DNA from: Piscinibacter gummiphilus
GTDB lineage: Bacteria; Pseudomonadota; Gammaproteobacteria; Burkholderiales; Burkholderiaceae_C
DNA length: 64,000 bases
Assembly (NCBI RefSeq): GCF_032681285.1
Contig: NZ_CP136336.1
Location: 2,653,001-2,717,000 of the forward strand
Direction of reading: 5' to 3'
This document shows positions 9,472 through 20,004 of this stretch, one piece after another (the first letter of the stretch is position 1; each line of letters starts with the position of its first letter). The notes beneath the pieces were generated by a model. The model saw only the letters and a list, made by a program, of their open reading frames with translations. It had not been told where the DNA came from and did not search any database. Made by a program: the position numbers and the translations under genes.

Positions 9472-9723
9472 ATGAGACCCACTCTCCACCTGCTGCTCGG
9501 CGCCGGCCTGGCGGCAACGCTGGCGGGCGGCTGCGCCACGACCGAGCCCACGCCCGCGGCGCCCGGCGCGATGGGGCCGGCCTCCATGTCGCACGACTGC
9601 ATGGCGATGCCGATGCACGCCTCCGGTGACGACAAGCCCATGCCGATGATGAAGCCGATGCAATGCGCGGCGAAGGCCGCCGACCCGGCCTCTGCCGCTT
9701 CGCGCGATGACCACAAGCACTGA
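9472..9723 (+). CDS. small Met/His-rich lipoprotein
   Basis: 83-residue protein of no recognised family. It has a lipoprotein signal peptide with lipobox LAGGC and then a methionine-rich segment ([26 protein letters not shown]) ending in DDHKH. Met, Cys and His clusters of this kind bind Cu(I)/Cu(II) in periplasmic proteins, so a role in copper buffering at the membrane is plausible but not shown. The ATG follows GGGAGCCCGCC. It sits between the copper ATPase and the phosphorylase, and an FNR-type box lies about 70 bases upstream. Confidence 0.75.
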   Translation: MRPTLHLLLGAGLAATLAGGCATTEPTPAAPGAMGPASMSHDCMAMPMHASGDDKPMPMMKPMQCAAKAADPASAASRDDHKH

Positions 9724-9742
9724 CCGGCCGAGGAGCGACAGG

Positions 9743-11245
9743 ATGCCGCTGGTCCCCCGGCGCATGGGCATCGACACGCAGCAGGAGTTCGTCGTCTACA
9801 TGGACCGCGAATGCGTGGTCTGCCGCTCCGAGGGCTTCGACGCGCAGACCCGCGTGCTGGTGCACAACGGCGGTCACCGCATCCTGGCCACGCTCAACGT
9901 CACCGACCCTGGGCTGCTCTCACCCGGCGAGGCTGGCTTGTCCAACAGCGCATGGCTCGCCTTGGGCATACGCGCCTCGGACCACGTCCACGTGACGCAT
10001 GCGCCGACGCTCGATTCGATGAGCGACGTGCGCGCCAAGATCTACGGCCACCGCCTGTCTGCACCGGCTCTCGACGCCATCGTGCAAGACATCGCCAAGG
10101 GGCGCTACCCCGACGCGCACATCGCGGCCTTCCTCGCCGCCTGCGCCGGAGGCCGCATGGACCGGCAGGAGACGATCGACCTCACGCGCGCGATGGTCTC
10201 GGCCGGGCAGCGCCTGGCCTGGGGCCGAGCGCCCATCGCCGACAAGCATTGCGTGGGCGGACTGCCCGGCAACCGCACGACGCCCATCGTGGTGGCGATC
10301 GTCACCGCCGCCGGCCTGACCATGCCCAAGACGTCCTCGAGGGCGATCACCTCGCCGGCCGGCACCGCCGACGTGATGGAAACCATGACGCACGTGGGGC
10401 TCGACGTGCCCGCCATGCGGCGCGTGGTCGAACGCGAAGGCGGCTGCTTCGTCTGGGGCGGCGCGCTCGACCTGAGCCCGGCCGACGACGTGATGATCCG
10501 CGTCGAGCGGCCGCTCGACATCGACAGCGACGCGCAACTGGTGGCCTCGGTGCTGTCGAAGAAGATCGCCGCCGGCTCGACCCATGTGGTGATCGACGTG
10601 CCCGTCGGCCCCACCGCGAAGGTGCGCTCCGACGCCGACTACCTGGCGCTCAAGGCCTTGCTGGAAGACGTGGCCAGTGCGTGCGGGCTCGAGTTGCGCA
10701 TCGTGCGCACCCTCGGCACGCAACCGGTGGGCCGCGGCATCGGCCCGGCCCTGGAAGCGCACGACGTGCTCGCGGTGCTGCGCGGAGCCACGCACGCTCC
10801 CAACGACCTGCGCATGCGCGCGGTGGCGCTGGCCGGGCACCTGCTCGAGTTCTGCGGCCACAGCCGCGCGGGGGAGGGCCACGACCGGGCCTGCCAGCTG
10901 CTCGACACCGGCGCCGCATGGGCCAAGTTCCAGGCCATCTGCGAAAGGCAAGGCGGCCTGCGCGAACCGGCCGTGGCCGACATCCGGCACCCCATCCTCG
11001 CCGAGACGACCGGGCTGGTGCATGCGATCGACAGCCGCCGCCTGTCGCGGGTGGCGAAGCTGGCCGGGGCACCGGCCGACGCGGTGGCGGGCCTCGAGAT
11101 GCACGTCAAGCTCGGTGAACACGTGGAGCGCGGCGCGCCGCTCTTCACCTTGCACACCGAAACGCCGGGCGAACTGGCCTATGCGATGGACTACCTGGCC
11201 TCGCACCCGCTGGTGACGATCGGCAAACCCGGGGCCGACGCATGA
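9743..11245 (+). CDS. thymidine/AMP phosphorylase family enzyme (catalytic copy)
   Basis: 500-residue nucleoside/nucleotide phosphorylase of the long archaeal AMP-phosphorylase-like branch, about the size of that branch rather than of short DeoA. An extra N-terminal domain (about 1-85) precedes the alpha domain. Catalytic segments are intact: [14 protein letters not shown] at 167-180 and [15 protein letters not shown] at 196-210. It should split a nucleoside (mono)phosphate with phosphate, giving base plus ribose-1-phosphate or ribose-1,5-bisphosphate; which substrate it uses cannot be told. I chose the ATG at 9743, eight bases after GAGGAG. It overlaps the next gene by four bases. A degenerate paralogue lies at 52987. 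Confidence 0.9.
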   Translation: MPLVPRRMGIDTQQEFVVYMDRECVVCRSEGFDAQTRVLVHNGGHRILATLNVTDPGLLSPGEAGLSNSAWLALGIRASDHVHVTHAPTLDSMSDVRAKIYGHRLSAPALDAIVQDIAKGRYPDAHIAAFLAACAGGRMDRQETIDLTRAMVSAGQRLAWGRAPIADKHCVGGLPGNRTTPIVVAIVTAAGLTMPKTSSRAITSPAGTADVMETMTHVGLDVPAMRRVVEREGGCFVWGGALDLSPADDVMIRVERPLDIDSDAQLVASVLSKKIAAGSTHVVIDVPVGPTAKVRSDADYLALKALLEDVASACGLELRIVRTLGTQPVGRGIGPALEAHDVLAVLRGATHAPNDLRMRAVALAGHLLEFCGHSRAGEGHDRACQLLDTGAAWAKFQAICERQGGLREPAVADIRHPILAETTGLVHAIDSRRLSRVAKLAGAPADAVAGLEMHVKLGEHVERGAPLFTLHTETPGELAYAMDYLASHPLVTIGKPGADA

Positions 11246-12132
11246 GCGTCGTCGTGCTGGCGCTGCCCGGCAACGAGGCGATGGCCGAGCGTCTTGCAAC
11301 AGGGCTCGGCGCGCAGCGGGGCAATGCGTCGGTGCGGCGCTTCCCGGACGGAGAGTCGAGCGTTCGGGTGGTGTCGAGCGTCGAAGGCTGCCACGTCGTG
11401 ATCGTGTGCACGCTCGACCGGCCCGACGACAAGCTCGTGCCCCTCTTGCTGCTGGCAGCGGCCGCTCGCGAAGCGGGCGCGGCATCGGTCGGCCTGGTCG
11501 CGCCGTACCTCGCCTACATGCGGCAGGACGTGCGATTCCAGCCCGGCGAAACCATCAGTGCGAAGCATGTCGCCAGCTGGCTCTCGCAAGGGTTCGACTG
11601 GCTCGCGACCGTCGACCCGCACCTGCATCGCATTGCCGATCTCGCCGAGGTCTACTCGGTGCCCACTCGCAACGTGCACGCCGCGCAGGCCATCGCCGAC
11701 TGGTTGCGCGCCAACGTCGGGCGGCCGGTGCTGATCGGCCCTGACGAGGAAAGCCGGCAGTGGGTGGACGACGTGGCGCAGCGGGCCGGCGTGCCATCGC
11801 TGGTGTTGCGCAAGACCCGGCGCGGCGACCGCGAGGTCGAGGTGTCGGTGCCCGACGTGGCGCGCTGGCGCGGCCACACGCCGGTGCTGGTGGACGACAT
11901 CGTCTCCACCGGCCGCACGATGATCGAGACCGTCGGCCACCTGAAGTCGCTCGAGATGCCGGCCCCGGTGTGCGTGGCGCTGCACGCCGTGTTCGCCGGC
12001 ACGGCTTTCGACGACCTGCTGGCGGCGGGAGCAGCGCAGGTGGTGAGTAGCGACACGATCGCCCACCCGTCGAACCGGATCTCGATGGCCGACGAACTGG
12101 CCCGCGCGGTGCGCGAGCTGCTGCCGCGCTGA
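11242..12132 (+). CDS. ribose-phosphate pyrophosphokinase (PRPP synthetase) family protein
   Basis: 296-residue cytoplasmic protein of the PRPP-synthetase fold, slightly shorter than housekeeping Prs (about 315). The PRPP-binding loop [15 protein letters not shown] is intact, and K-x-R residues of the flexible loop are present in [33 protein letters not shown] corresponds to the ATP-binding region. It starts on the ATGA overlap with the phosphorylase stop, so the two are co-translated. The pair suggests a salvage route linking ribose-bisphosphate or ribose phosphates with PRPP. It is probably an accessory, stress-specific paralogue and not the housekeeping Prs. Confidence 0.9.
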   Translation: MSVVVLALPGNEAMAERLATGLGAQRGNASVRRFPDGESSVRVVSSVEGCHVVIVCTLDRPDDKLVPLLLLAAAAREAGAASVGLVAPYLAYMRQDVRFQPGETISAKHVASWLSQGFDWLATVDPHLHRIADLAEVYSVPTRNVHAAQAIADWLRANVGRPVLIGPDEESRQWVDDVAQRAGVPSLVLRKTRRGDREVEVSVPDVARWRGHTPVLVDDIVSTGRTMIETVGHLKSLEMPAPVCVALHAVFAGTAFDDLLAAGAAQVVSSDTIAHPSNRISMADELARAVRELLPR

Positions 12133-12134
12133 CC

Positions 12135-13433
12135 TCAGCGCAGGCCGAGGCCGAGAAGCACGCCTGCCACCACCATCGACGCCACGTAGCCGACCCCCAG
12201 CGCGCGGCCGAGCAGCCGGCCGCCGGTGGTCCATGCCATCGCGGCCTTGAGCACCATGTTCGACAGCGCCGCCAGGGCGATGGCGACCGCGGCCACCGAC
12301 GTCGGGACTGACGATGCCGCGTCCATGCGGGCGGCCGAGATGCTGATCGCGTCCACGTCCACCAGGCCCGACAGAAGGGCGAGGCCGTAGAGGCCACCGA
12401 ACCCGAACCACTGCTTGCTCGCTTCGGTGAGCAGGGCCATCACGCCGAGGAAGGCGCCGAAGCCGAGCGCGGTGCCGAGGTCGAAGACCGGCAGGTCGGT
12501 CGCGGGTGCGGGTTGCGCGCCGCGTGGCCGGCGCCGCCAGTGCAGCGCCGCGAACACCATCAGCATGCCCGCCGCCCCGAGCATCGGCAACGGCAAGAGG
12601 CGGCCAAGCGCCGGCGACAGGAGCAGCACGATGACCGCCATGCGCAGGAACATGACCGCGCAGGCGGCGAGCGCACCCGCCGCCGTGGGTTCGATGAGTT
12701 CCTCGCGGCCCCGCAGCTGACGCGCGAGCGAGAGCGTCGCGGCCGTCGATGACGCCAGCCCGCCCAGCAGGCCGGTCAGCAGCGTGCCGCGCTGCGCTCC
12801 GGCGAACCGCATCGCCACATGGCCCGACAGCGACAGCCCGGCGATCAGCACCACCGCCCACCACAGCCGGTAGGGGTTCAAGGCGCCGTAGGGTCCGTAG
12901 GGCTGGTCGGGCACCAGGGGCAGGATCACCGCCGACAGCACCAGCATCTGCAGCGCCGCGGTCAGCTCGCGGTGTTCCATGAGCCGCAGCCAGTGGTGCA
13001 GGGTGGCGCGCAGGTTGAGCAGCGTTGCCACGATGACGGCGGCGCTCACGGCGAGCAGCGGCTGCCCGGTCGCCGCCAGCGCGCCGAGCCCGAAGGTGAG
13101 CAGCTGCGCGATGGCCGAGGTGGCGCTCAGCTTTCCGGAGAGCTTCACCGACTGCCTGTAGCCCACGCTCACCAGGACTGCCAGGCCGAGGCATCCCGCC
13201 GTGAGCAGCCACGGGTCAACGAGCGCCAGCACGCCGCCCAGCAGGCCGGTGAGGGCGAAGGTGCGCAGGCCGGCCACGCGCGTGCCGTCGGCAGCCTCAC
13301 GCTCGCGCCAGCCGCGTTCGAGGCCGACGATGAGGCCCACGGCCAGCGCGGCGAGGATGGGGCCGAAGGCGAAGGGGTCGAGAGCGGTCAAGATGAAGTG
13401 AAGGGACAGGGCAACGTGTCGCGGTGCCCGCAT
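12135..13433 (-). CDS. MgtC/SapB + DUF4010 membrane protein (copy 1)
   Basis: About 432 residues, 11-12 predicted membrane helices. The N-terminal MgtC/SapB-like part has GLIVGLERGWREREAADGTR and VAGLRTFALTGLLGG; the C-terminal DUF4010 part has GLASSTAATLSLARQ and GLVDVDAISISAARM. The function of this fusion is unknown; MgtC proteins affect ATP synthase and survival under Mg2+ or acid stress. The gene converges with the PRPP-synthetase gene with two bases between the stops. The start is uncertain: the ATG at 13433 is the nearest one before the conserved region, and no clear SD is seen. A paralogue lies at 45783. Confidence 0.85.
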   Translation of the reverse strand: MRAPRHVALSLHFILTALDPFAFGPILAALAVGLIVGLERGWREREAADGTRVAGLRTFALTGLLGGVLALVDPWLLTAGCLGLAVLVSVGYRQSVKLSGKLSATSAIAQLLTFGLGALAATGQPLLAVSAAVIVATLLNLRATLHHWLRLMEHRELTAALQMLVLSAVILPLVPDQPYGPYGALNPYRLWWAVVLIAGLSLSGHVAMRFAGAQRGTLLTGLLGGLASSTAATLSLARQLRGREELIEPTAAGALAACAVMFLRMAVIVLLLSPALGRLLPLPMLGAAGMLMVFAALHWRRRPRGAQPAPATDLPVFDLGTALGFGAFLGVMALLTEASKQWFGFGGLYGLALLSGLVDVDAISISAARMDAASSVPTSVAAVAIALAALSNMVLKAAMAWTTGGRLLGRALGVGYVASMVVAGVLLGLGLR

Positions 13434-13537
13434 ATTCGACCATGCGCACACCGCCATGTTGAAGCGGAGGTGCGGGACTTGACCAGGCTCAACCCCGCTG
13501 GCCCGCAGCCATGCGCGCCGCCGGCTAGACTGAGCGC

Positions 13538-13948
13538 ATGTCACGCGACAGGACCCACCGCCGCTGGATCGCAACCCTGCTTGCGGCCGTGCTGGTGTGC
13601 CTGCAGCTGGCGACGGCGGCCTACGCCTGTGCCACGCCGGGCAAGCCGGCCACCGTCGTCGTGGCCATGCCCGACATGCCCGACTGCCCGGGCATGACCG
13701 CGCTCGATGAGCAGTCGCCCCAGCTGTGCAAGGCGCATTGCGACCGCGACAAGCAGTCGGTCAACACCGCGCCCGCGGCCGATCCTGCACCGGGGCTGGC
13801 GGTCGACTGGCTGCTCAGCCGCCTCATGGTCTCGCTGCCCGAGGCTGCGGCGCAGACCCACGTGCTTCCGGCCGTGATGGCCGCGCACACCGGCCCGCCG
13901 CAGGGCGCGCCACCCGTCTACATCGCCTACCTCGTTCTCCGCCATTGA
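13538..13948 (+). CDS. small secreted Cys/His protein preceding cusCBA
   Basis: 136 residues with a signal peptide (TLLAAVLVCLQLATAAYA) and then PDMPDCPGM, a C-x3-C pair (LCKAHCD) and a C-terminal PPVYIAYLVLRH. No enzyme family is recognised. The same layout, with C-x3-C and a C-terminal PP-x-x-I-A-(Y/F), is found in the 47266-47673 protein, so they appear to be one family of periplasmic metal-linked proteins. A TAGACT hexamer 12 bases upstream of the ATG may be its -10. It lies 81 nt before the RND outer-membrane gene, a common place for small metal-sensing or metal-carrying proteins. Confidence 0.75.
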   Translation: MSRDRTHRRWIATLLAAVLVCLQLATAAYACATPGKPATVVVAMPDMPDCPGMTALDEQSPQLCKAHCDRDKQSVNTAPAADPAPGLAVDWLLSRLMVSLPEAAAQTHVLPAVMAAHTGPPQGAPPVYIAYLVLRH

Positions 13949-14029
13949 CCCGTCGATCGATGGGGCCCGCTGCTGCACGCAGCGGTGAGCCCCTGTGCGT
14001 TCGAGTCACGGGTTCTCTGGAGAAACGAC

Positions 14030-15304
14030 ATGGTGATGTTGCGCAAGGCCGGGCAGGGTGCCCGGCCGCATCGGACCGGCACGGGCCCCTCGCGTGTGGC
14101 CGCCTTCCTCGTCGCCGGCGCGTTGTGGTCGCCTGCCTGGGCGGCCCCGCTCACATTCGAGCAGGCGCTGTCGCTGGCCGAACAGCAGGCGCCAGTGCTC
14201 AAGGCCCGGCAGGCCGCCACCGAGGAGGCGCTGCACAGCCGCACGGCCGCCGGCCAGCTACCCTACCCGAAGCTGGCGGTGGGGGTCGAGAACTACCCCG
14301 TCAGCGGCATGGATCGGTTCAGCTGGAACCGCGAATCGATGACGATGCGCCGCGTTGGCGTGATGCAGGAGGTGCCCAACGCCGCCAAGCGCGCCGCGCA
14401 GCGTGAAGGCGCGCAGGCGCGGGCCGAGCGAGAGCGGGCGATGCTCGACGCCGAGCGCCTGGCCGTGCGGCGGGAAGCCGCGCTCGCTTGGCTCGCCCAG
14501 CACTATGCAGAGCGCAAGCTGAAGACCTTCGCCGCCTTCGAGCACGAGAACCAGCTGCTGCGCGACACGCTGGCCGCCCGCATCGCCGGCGGCAAGGCCA
14601 TGCCGGCCGACGCGCTGATGGCCCGCCAGGAAGCGCTGATGCTGGCCGAGCGGCGCGACGAGCTGCAGGCCGGGTTCGAACAGGCCCGAGCGGGTCTTGC
14701 GCGCTGGACGGGCGCGCCAGCCGAGACAGATGCCGCGGCACCCGTGATCCCGTTCGACGCGCCGACGTTGCTGCCGCGCTTGGAGCGCCACGCCGAGCTG
14801 CTGGCGTCGACGCCGATGCTCGCGATGGCGCGCGCCGAGGTGGCCGAAGCGCAGGCCTCGCGCCGCGGCGACTGGGGCTGGGAGCTGGCCTACGGCAACC
14901 GCAACCGTGCGTACGGCGACTTGCTGTCGTTCCAGCTCACGTTCGACCTGCCGGTGTCGCCGTCGACACGGCAGGAGCCGCAGGTGATCGCCAAGCAGAA
15001 GCAGCTGAGCCGGCTCGAGGCCGAGCGCGACGATGCCCTGAGACGCCTGCGCGCCGACCTGGAAAACCAGCTCACGGAACTGCAGCGGCTCGAGCGCGCG
15101 CTCGACCGGCAGACGGCCTCGGCCCTGCCGCTGGCCGCGGAGCGAGTGCAGCTGAGCCTGGCCGGCTACGAGGCCGGCCGCGCCGACCTGGCCAGCGTGC
15201 TCGCGGCACGCAAGGACGCCGCGGAGGCCCGCTTCCGCGCGCTCGACCTCGAAGCGCAGCTCATGGGCCAGCGCGCGAAGCTCGCCTACCTGATCGCGGA
15301 GTGA
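14030..15304 (+). CDS. cusC: outer-membrane factor of Cus/Czc RND exporter (TolC family)
   Basis: 424-residue TolC-family channel. The signal peptide ends near PAWAAPLTFEQAL, and the two repeated coiled-coil halves are visible (ALSLAEQQAPVLKARQAAT; ADLASVLAARKDAAEARFRA). It forms the outer-membrane duct of the CusCBA complex. The ATG at 14030 was chosen because GGAG lies seven bases upstream, whereas a start 45 bases earlier lacks an SD. The stop overlaps the GTG/ATG region of the adaptor gene, so the three exporter genes are a single operon. It is of the CzcC/CusC type without a lipobox. Confidence 0.92.
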   Translation: MVMLRKAGQGARPHRTGTGPSRVAAFLVAGALWSPAWAAPLTFEQALSLAEQQAPVLKARQAATEEALHSRTAAGQLPYPKLAVGVENYPVSGMDRFSWNRESMTMRRVGVMQEVPNAAKRAAQREGAQARAERERAMLDAERLAVRREAALAWLAQHYAERKLKTFAAFEHENQLLRDTLAARIAGGKAMPADALMARQEALMLAERRDELQAGFEQARAGLARWTGAPAETDAAAPVIPFDAPTLLPRLERHAELLASTPMLAMARAEVAEAQASRRGDWGWELAYGNRNRAYGDLLSFQLTFDLPVSPSTRQEPQVIAKQKQLSRLEAERDDALRRLRADLENQLTELQRLERALDRQTASALPLAAERVQLSLAGYEAGRADLASVLAARKDAAEARFRALDLEAQLMGQRAKLAYLIAE

Positions 15305-15309
15305 ACACG

Positions 15310-16761
15310 ATGAACACGATCCTCAAGACCACGATCGCCGCCGCCACGCTGATCGCCCTCGGCGCCGGGCTGGGCTACGGCCTAAGCACCTGGCGCGGCA
15401 CCCGCACTGATCACCCGGCCCCAACGGCCGGCGCATCGGCCCCGGCGGAAGGGCGCAAGGTCCTCTACTGGTACGACCCCATGATGCCGCAGCACAAGTT
15501 CGACAAGCCCGGCAAGTCGCCCTTCATGGACATGCAGCTCGTGCCCCGTTATGCCGACGAAACGCCGGCCGGTGGCGTGGCCGTCGACCCGCGCTTGTCG
15601 CAGACGCTCGGCTGGCGCGCGGCCACCGTCGAGAAGCAGCGTGTGGGCGAGGGGGTGGACTCGGTCGCCACCGTGCAGCTCAACGAGCGCGACGTGGTCA
15701 CGGTGCAGGCGCGCAGCGCGGGCTTCGTGCAGCAGGTGGGCCGCATGGCGCCGGGCGATGTGGTGGCGGCCGGCGCCTTGATCGCCGAGCTGCTGGTGCC
15801 GGAATGGACGGCGGCGCAGCAGGAGTTCCTGGCCGTGCGTGCCACCGGCGATGCGGCGCTCACCGCCGCGGCGCGGCAGCGCCTGGTGCTGCTGGGCGTG
15901 CCGGCGGCCACGATCCAAGAGGTGGAGCAGAGCGGTCGCCCGCAGGCGCTGATGGCCGTGCACGCGCCCATCGGCGGCGTGGTGCAGGAACTCGGCGTGC
16001 GCGCCGGCATGACGGTGGCTCAAGGCATGACGCTCGTGCGCATCAACGGGCTCGCGACCGTCTGGCTGGAAGCGGCCCTGCCTGAGGCGCAGGCCGCGGT
16101 CGCGCGGCAGGGCCAGCCGGTCGAGGTGCGCTTCAGCGCGTTTCCCGGCGAGACGCGGCAAGGCCGGGTGACCGCCGTGCTGCCGCAGGCCAATGCCGAC
16201 ACCCGCACGCTCAAGGTGCGCATCGAGCTGCCCAACCCGCAAGGCCGTCTGCGCGCCGGCATGTTCGCGCAGGTGCGCCTGGGGGGCCGCGAGCAGGAGG
16301 TGCTGGTCGTTCCGAGCGACGCCGTGATCCGCACCGGCCAGCGATCGCTCGTGTACGTCGTCACCGCGCCCGGCCGCTACCAGCCGGTGGAAGTGCGCGT
16401 GGGGCGCGAGTTCGGCAACAGGACCGAGGTGCTGCAAGGCTTGCAGGCGGGGCAGGAGGTGGTGGTCTCGGGCCAGTTCCTGATCGACTCCGAGGCGAGC
16501 ATGCGAGGCGTCGCCCCGCTCGCGGCTGCCGCCACGCATGAAGGCAAGGGCAGGGTGATCGAGGTTTCCGACAAGGAGATCACGCTCGACCACGACCCCA
16601 TCGCGTCGATGAAGTGGCCAGCGATGCAGATGCCCTTCAAGCTCGCGTCGCCGGCGCTCGCGCGTCGGGTGAAGGCGGGCGATGCGGTGCAGTTCGGCTT
16701 CACCCAGTCGGGTGACGACTACGTCATCCAGCGCATCGAGCGGACCGGAGCCGCCAAATGA
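15310..16761 (+). CDS. cusB: RND periplasmic adaptor with C-terminal CusF domain
   Basis: 483-residue membrane-fusion protein of the CusB type. An N-terminal anchor helix is followed by a metal-binding [19 protein letters not shown] motif, the barrel/lipoyl/alpha-hairpin domains and then a fused CusF-like domain (about residues 415-480) with H-x-P-I...W-P-A-M-x-M: all four CusF copper/silver ligands (His, Trp, Met, Met) are there. In E. coli CusF is a separate protein, so this fusion supplies the metallochaperone in cis. The ATG at 15310 follows GGAG at eight bases. It overlaps cusA by four bases. Substrate by family: Cu(I)/Ag(I). Confidence 0.93.
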   Translation: MNTILKTTIAAATLIALGAGLGYGLSTWRGTRTDHPAPTAGASAPAEGRKVLYWYDPMMPQHKFDKPGKSPFMDMQLVPRYADETPAGGVAVDPRLSQTLGWRAATVEKQRVGEGVDSVATVQLNERDVVTVQARSAGFVQQVGRMAPGDVVAAGALIAELLVPEWTAAQQEFLAVRATGDAALTAAARQRLVLLGVPAATIQEVEQSGRPQALMAVHAPIGGVVQELGVRAGMTVAQGMTLVRINGLATVWLEAALPEAQAAVARQGQPVEVRFSAFPGETRQGRVTAVLPQANADTRTLKVRIELPNPQGRLRAGMFAQVRLGGREQEVLVVPSDAVIRTGQRSLVYVVTAPGRYQPVEVRVGREFGNRTEVLQGLQAGQEVVVSGQFLIDSEASMRGVAPLAAAATHEGKGRVIEVSDKEITLDHDPIASMKWPAMQMPFKLASPALARRVKAGDAVQFGFTQSGDDYVIQRIERTGAAK

Positions 16762-19700
16762 TCGCCGCGCTCATCCGCTGGTCGGTCGGCAACCGATTCC
16801 TGGTGCTGCTGGCCACGCTCTTCCTGGCCGCGGCTGGCGTGCTCTCGCTGCGCTCGACGCCCATCGACGCGTTGCCCGACCTGTCGGACGTGCAGGTCAT
16901 CATCCGCACCAGCTACGCCGGCCAGGCGCCGCAGATCGTGGAGAACCAGGTCACCTACCCGCTGGCGACCACCATGCTGTCGGTGCCGGGCGCCAAGACG
17001 GTTCGCGGCTATTCGTTCTTCGGCGACTCGTTCGTCTACGTGCTGTTCGACGACCACACCGACCTCTACTGGGCGCGGTCGCGGGTGCTCGAATACCTGA
17101 GCCAGATGCAAAGCCGCCTGCCGGCCACGGCCAAGCCCTCGCTCGGCCCCGACGCCACCGGCGTGGGCTGGGTCTTCCAGTACGCGCTCGTCGACAAGAC
17201 CGGCCCGCATGACCTGGCACAGCTGCGTGCGCTGCAGGACTGGTTCCTCAAGTTCGAGCTGAAGTCGGTGGCCAACGTGGCCGAGGTCGCCACGATGGGG
17301 GGCATGGTCAAGCAGTACCAGGTGGTGCTCGACCCGGCGCGGCTCGCCGCCTATGGCATCACCCACGCGCAGGTGCGCGAGGCCTTGATGAACGGCAACC
17401 AGGAGACGGGCGGCTCGGTGCTGGAGATCGCCGAAGCCGAATACATGGTGCGGGCGAGCGGCTTTCTGAAGACGCTCGCAGATTTCAAGGCGGTGCCGCT
17501 CGCCGCGCGCGGCGGTGTGCCGGTGCTGCTGGGTGACGTGGCCACCGTGCAGACCGGCCCCGAAATGCGCCGCGGCATCAGCGAACTCGACGGCGCAGGA
17601 GAAGCGGTGGGCGGCGTGGTGATCCTGCGCAGCGGCAAGAACGCGCAGGCCACCATCGCGGCGGTCAAGGAAAAGCTCTCGCAGCTGCAGGCCAGCTTGC
17701 CCAAAGGCGTGGAGATCGTCACCACCTACGACCGCAGCGCGCTCATCGAGCGGGCCATCGACAACCTGTCGATGAAGCTGCTGGAGGAGTTCGCGGTCGT
17801 GGCCGCGGTGTGTGCGGTGTTCCTCTGGCACCTGCGGTCGGCGCTCGTGGCCATCATCTCGCTGCCGCTGGGCGTGATGGCGGCGTTTCTCGTGATGCAG
17901 TGGCAGGGGCTGAACGCCAACATCATGTCGCTCGGCGGCATTGCCATCGCCATCGGCGCGATGGTCGACGCCGCGGTCGTGATGATCGAGAACGCACACA
18001 AGAAGCTCGAAGCCTGGCAGCACGGGCATCCGGGCGACGAGCTCAAGGGCGAGGCACGCTGGGAGGTCATCACCCAGGCGGCCATCGAGGTCGGGCCGGC
18101 GCTCTTTTTCTCGTTGCTGATCATCACGCTGTCGTTCGTGCCGGTGTTCACGCTCGAAGCGCAGGAAGGGCGGCTCTTCGGCCCGCTCGCCTTCACCAAG
18201 ACCTATGCGATGGCGGCGGCGGCAGGGTTGTCGGTGACCTTGATCCCGGTGCTCATGGGCTACTGGATCCGCGGGCGCATTCCCGACGAGCAGCGCAACC
18301 CGCTGACGCGCGGCCTGATCGCGCTCTACCAGCCGGCGCTCGACTGGGTGCTGCGCTGGCCGAAGGTGACGCTCGTCATCGCCGGCCTGGCCCTGGCCAC
18401 CACGCTGTGGCCGCTGGCGCGGCTGGGCGGCGAGTTCCTGCCGCCGCTCGACGAAGGCGACCTGCTGTACATGCCGACTGCCTTGCCGGGCCTGTCGGCG
18501 CAGAAGGCGTCGGAGCTGCTGCAATTGAGCGACCGGATGATCAAGACCGTGCCCGAAGTGGCCCGTGTCTTCGGCAAGGCCGGCCGCGCCGAGACGGCCA
18601 CCGACCCCGCGCCGCTGGAGATGTTCGAGACCACGGTGCAACTGAAGCCGCGCAGTGAATGGCGGCCCGGCATGACGCCCGAGAAGCTCGTCGAAGCGCT
18701 CGACCAGGCCGTGAGGATTCCCGGGCTCACCAACATCTGGATCCCGCCGATCCGCAACCGCATCGACATGCTGGCCACCGGCATCAAGAGCCCGATCGGC
18801 GTGAAGGTGTCGGGCGTCGACCTGCTCGCGATCGATCGTGTGACCGCGCAAGTGGAGCGTGCCGCCAAGGAAGTGCCCGGCGTCAGCTCCGCGCTCGCCG
18901 AGCGCCTGACCGGCGGGCGTTACATCGACGTGCAGATCGACCGCGCCGCCGCTGCGCGCTTCGGCCTCAATGTGAGCGACGTGCAGGCGGTGGTGGCCGG
19001 TGCCATCGGCGGCGAGAACATCGGCGAGACGGTCGAGGGCCTGGCGCGCTTTCCGATCAACCTGCGCTACCCGCGCGAGTTGCGCGACAGCCCCGACAAG
19101 CTGCGTGTGCTGCCGGTGCTCACGCCGGGTGGGCAGCAGATCACGCTCGGCAGCGTGGCGAAGGTGACCCTCGCCGACGGCCCGCCCATGCTCAAGAGCG
19201 AGAACGCGCGGCCGTCCGGCTGGGTGTATGTCGACGTGCGTGGCCGTGACATCGCCTCGGTGGTGGCCGACCTGCGCCAAGCCGTGGCGACTCAAGTGAA
19301 GCTCGAGCCCGGCATAAGCCTCGCGTATTCCGGCCAGTTCGAATTCCTGGAGCGCGCGAACGCGCGCCTCAAGGTGGTGGTGCCGGCCACGCTGGCCATC
19401 ATCTTCGTGCTGCTGTACCTGACCTTTCGGCGCCTCGAAGAAGCGGCGCTGATCATGGCCACGCTGCCGCTCGCGCTCACGGGTGGCGTGTGGTTCCTGT
19501 ATGCGCTGGGCTACCACCTCTCGGTGGCCACCGGGGTGGGCTTCATTGCGCTGGCGGGCGTAGCGGCCGAGTTCGGCGTGGTGATGCTGCTGTACCTGCG
19601 GCATGCGCTGGAAGACCGTCTGCGCGATGGCGGGCCGCTCGATGCGGCCATGTTGATCGACGCCATCCGCGAAGGCGCAGTGCTGCGCGTGCGGCCCAAG

Positions 19701-19901
19701 GCGATGACGGTGGCAGTGATCCTGGCCGGCCTGCTGCCCATCGTGTGGGGCAGCGGCACCGGCTCCGAAGTGATGAGCCGGATCGCGGCGCCCATGCTGG
19801 GCGGCATGGTCACCGCGCCGCTGCTGTCGCTCTTCGTCGTGCCGGCGGCCTTCCTGCTGCTGCGGCGACGTGGTCTGGGTGGGCGAGGGGAGTCGCGCTA
19901 A
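16758..19901 (+). CDS. cusA: heavy-metal RND efflux pump, CusA/CzcA family
   Basis: 1047-residue inner-membrane proton antiporter. It has the RND pattern of 12 helices in two halves with large periplasmic loops, including [20 protein letters not shown] at the N-terminus, [16 protein letters not shown], and helix-4 [20 protein letters not shown] with the conserved D. The methionine-bearing periplasmic regions and the neighbouring CusF-fused adaptor favour Cu(I)/Ag(I) rather than Zn/Co/Cd. It starts on an ATGA overlap with cusB and ends the three-gene operon. The expected RND length is about 1040-1050, so the protein is complete. It pumps metal from periplasm or cytoplasm through CusC. Confidence 0.95.
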   Translation: MIAALIRWSVGNRFLVLLATLFLAAAGVLSLRSTPIDALPDLSDVQVIIRTSYAGQAPQIVENQVTYPLATTMLSVPGAKTVRGYSFFGDSFVYVLFDDHTDLYWARSRVLEYLSQMQSRLPATAKPSLGPDATGVGWVFQYALVDKTGPHDLAQLRALQDWFLKFELKSVANVAEVATMGGMVKQYQVVLDPARLAAYGITHAQVREALMNGNQETGGSVLEIAEAEYMVRASGFLKTLADFKAVPLAARGGVPVLLGDVATVQTGPEMRRGISELDGAGEAVGGVVILRSGKNAQATIAAVKEKLSQLQASLPKGVEIVTTYDRSALIERAIDNLSMKLLEEFAVVAAVCAVFLWHLRSALVAIISLPLGVMAAFLVMQWQGLNANIMSLGGIAIAIGAMVDAAVVMIENAHKKLEAWQHGHPGDELKGEARWEVITQAAIEVGPALFFSLLIITLSFVPVFTLEAQEGRLFGPLAFTKTYAMAAAAGLSVTLIPVLMGYWIRGRIPDEQRNPLTRGLIALYQPALDWVLRWPKVTLVIAGLALATTLWPLARLGGEFLPPLDEGDLLYMPTALPGLSAQKASELLQLSDRMIKTVPEVARVFGKAGRAETATDPAPLEMFETTVQLKPRSEWRPGMTPEKLVEALDQAVRIPGLTNIWIPPIRNRIDMLATGIKSPIGVKVSGVDLLAIDRVTAQVERAAKEVPGVSSALAERLTGGRYIDVQIDRAAAARFGLNVSDVQAVVAGAIGGENIGETVEGLARFPINLRYPRELRDSPDKLRVLPVLTPGGQQITLGSVAKVTLADGPPMLKSENARPSGWVYVDVRGRDIASVVADLRQAVATQVKLEPGISLAYSGQFEFLERANARLKVVVPATLAIIFVLLYLTFRRLEEAALIMATLPLALTGGVWFLYALGYHLSVATGVGFIALAGVAAEFGVVMLLYLRHALEDRLRDGGPLDAAMLIDAIREGAVLRVRPKAMTVAVILAGLLPIVWGSGTGSEVMSRIAAPMLGGMVTAPLLSLFVVPAAFLLLRRRGLGGRGESR

Positions 19902-19940
19902 TCGGCTGATCGAAGTACCGCGGTGCGTCGTGGGCCGGGC

Positions 19941-19971
19941 TTGACCTTCCCACGCAGGCAAGGCTTTAAAT
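19941..19971 (+). promoter_or_regulatory. CueR-type promoter upstream of an orphan small ORF
   Basis: TTGACC (19941-19946) and TTAAAT (19966-19971) are 19 bp apart and enclose CCTTCCC-ACGCA-GGCAAGG, a MerR/CueR dyad with one mismatch. This is the same class of site as that before the FTR1 fusion. The only gene it can serve is the 70-codon ORF at 20005. Confidence 0.75.
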
Positions 19972-20004
19972 CACGCCAGCCCACGATCCACAAGAGGACT
20001 TCTC

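Noticed and set aside
13479..13492. TTGACCAGGCTCAA between the MgtC/DUF4010 gene and the 13538 gene
   Set aside because: It resembles both FNR and CusR sites, but the right half is CTCAA, and TAGACT is 40.5 bp from the centre, which fits FNR poorly. The half-site spacing does not fit the T(G/T)AC-N6-GT(C/A)A class.
16719..19961. Very long open frame (1080 codons) on the minus strand
   Set aside because: It mirrors the cusA gene, has a His/Arg/Gln-rich composition without domains, and is a codon-bias shadow in GC-rich DNA.
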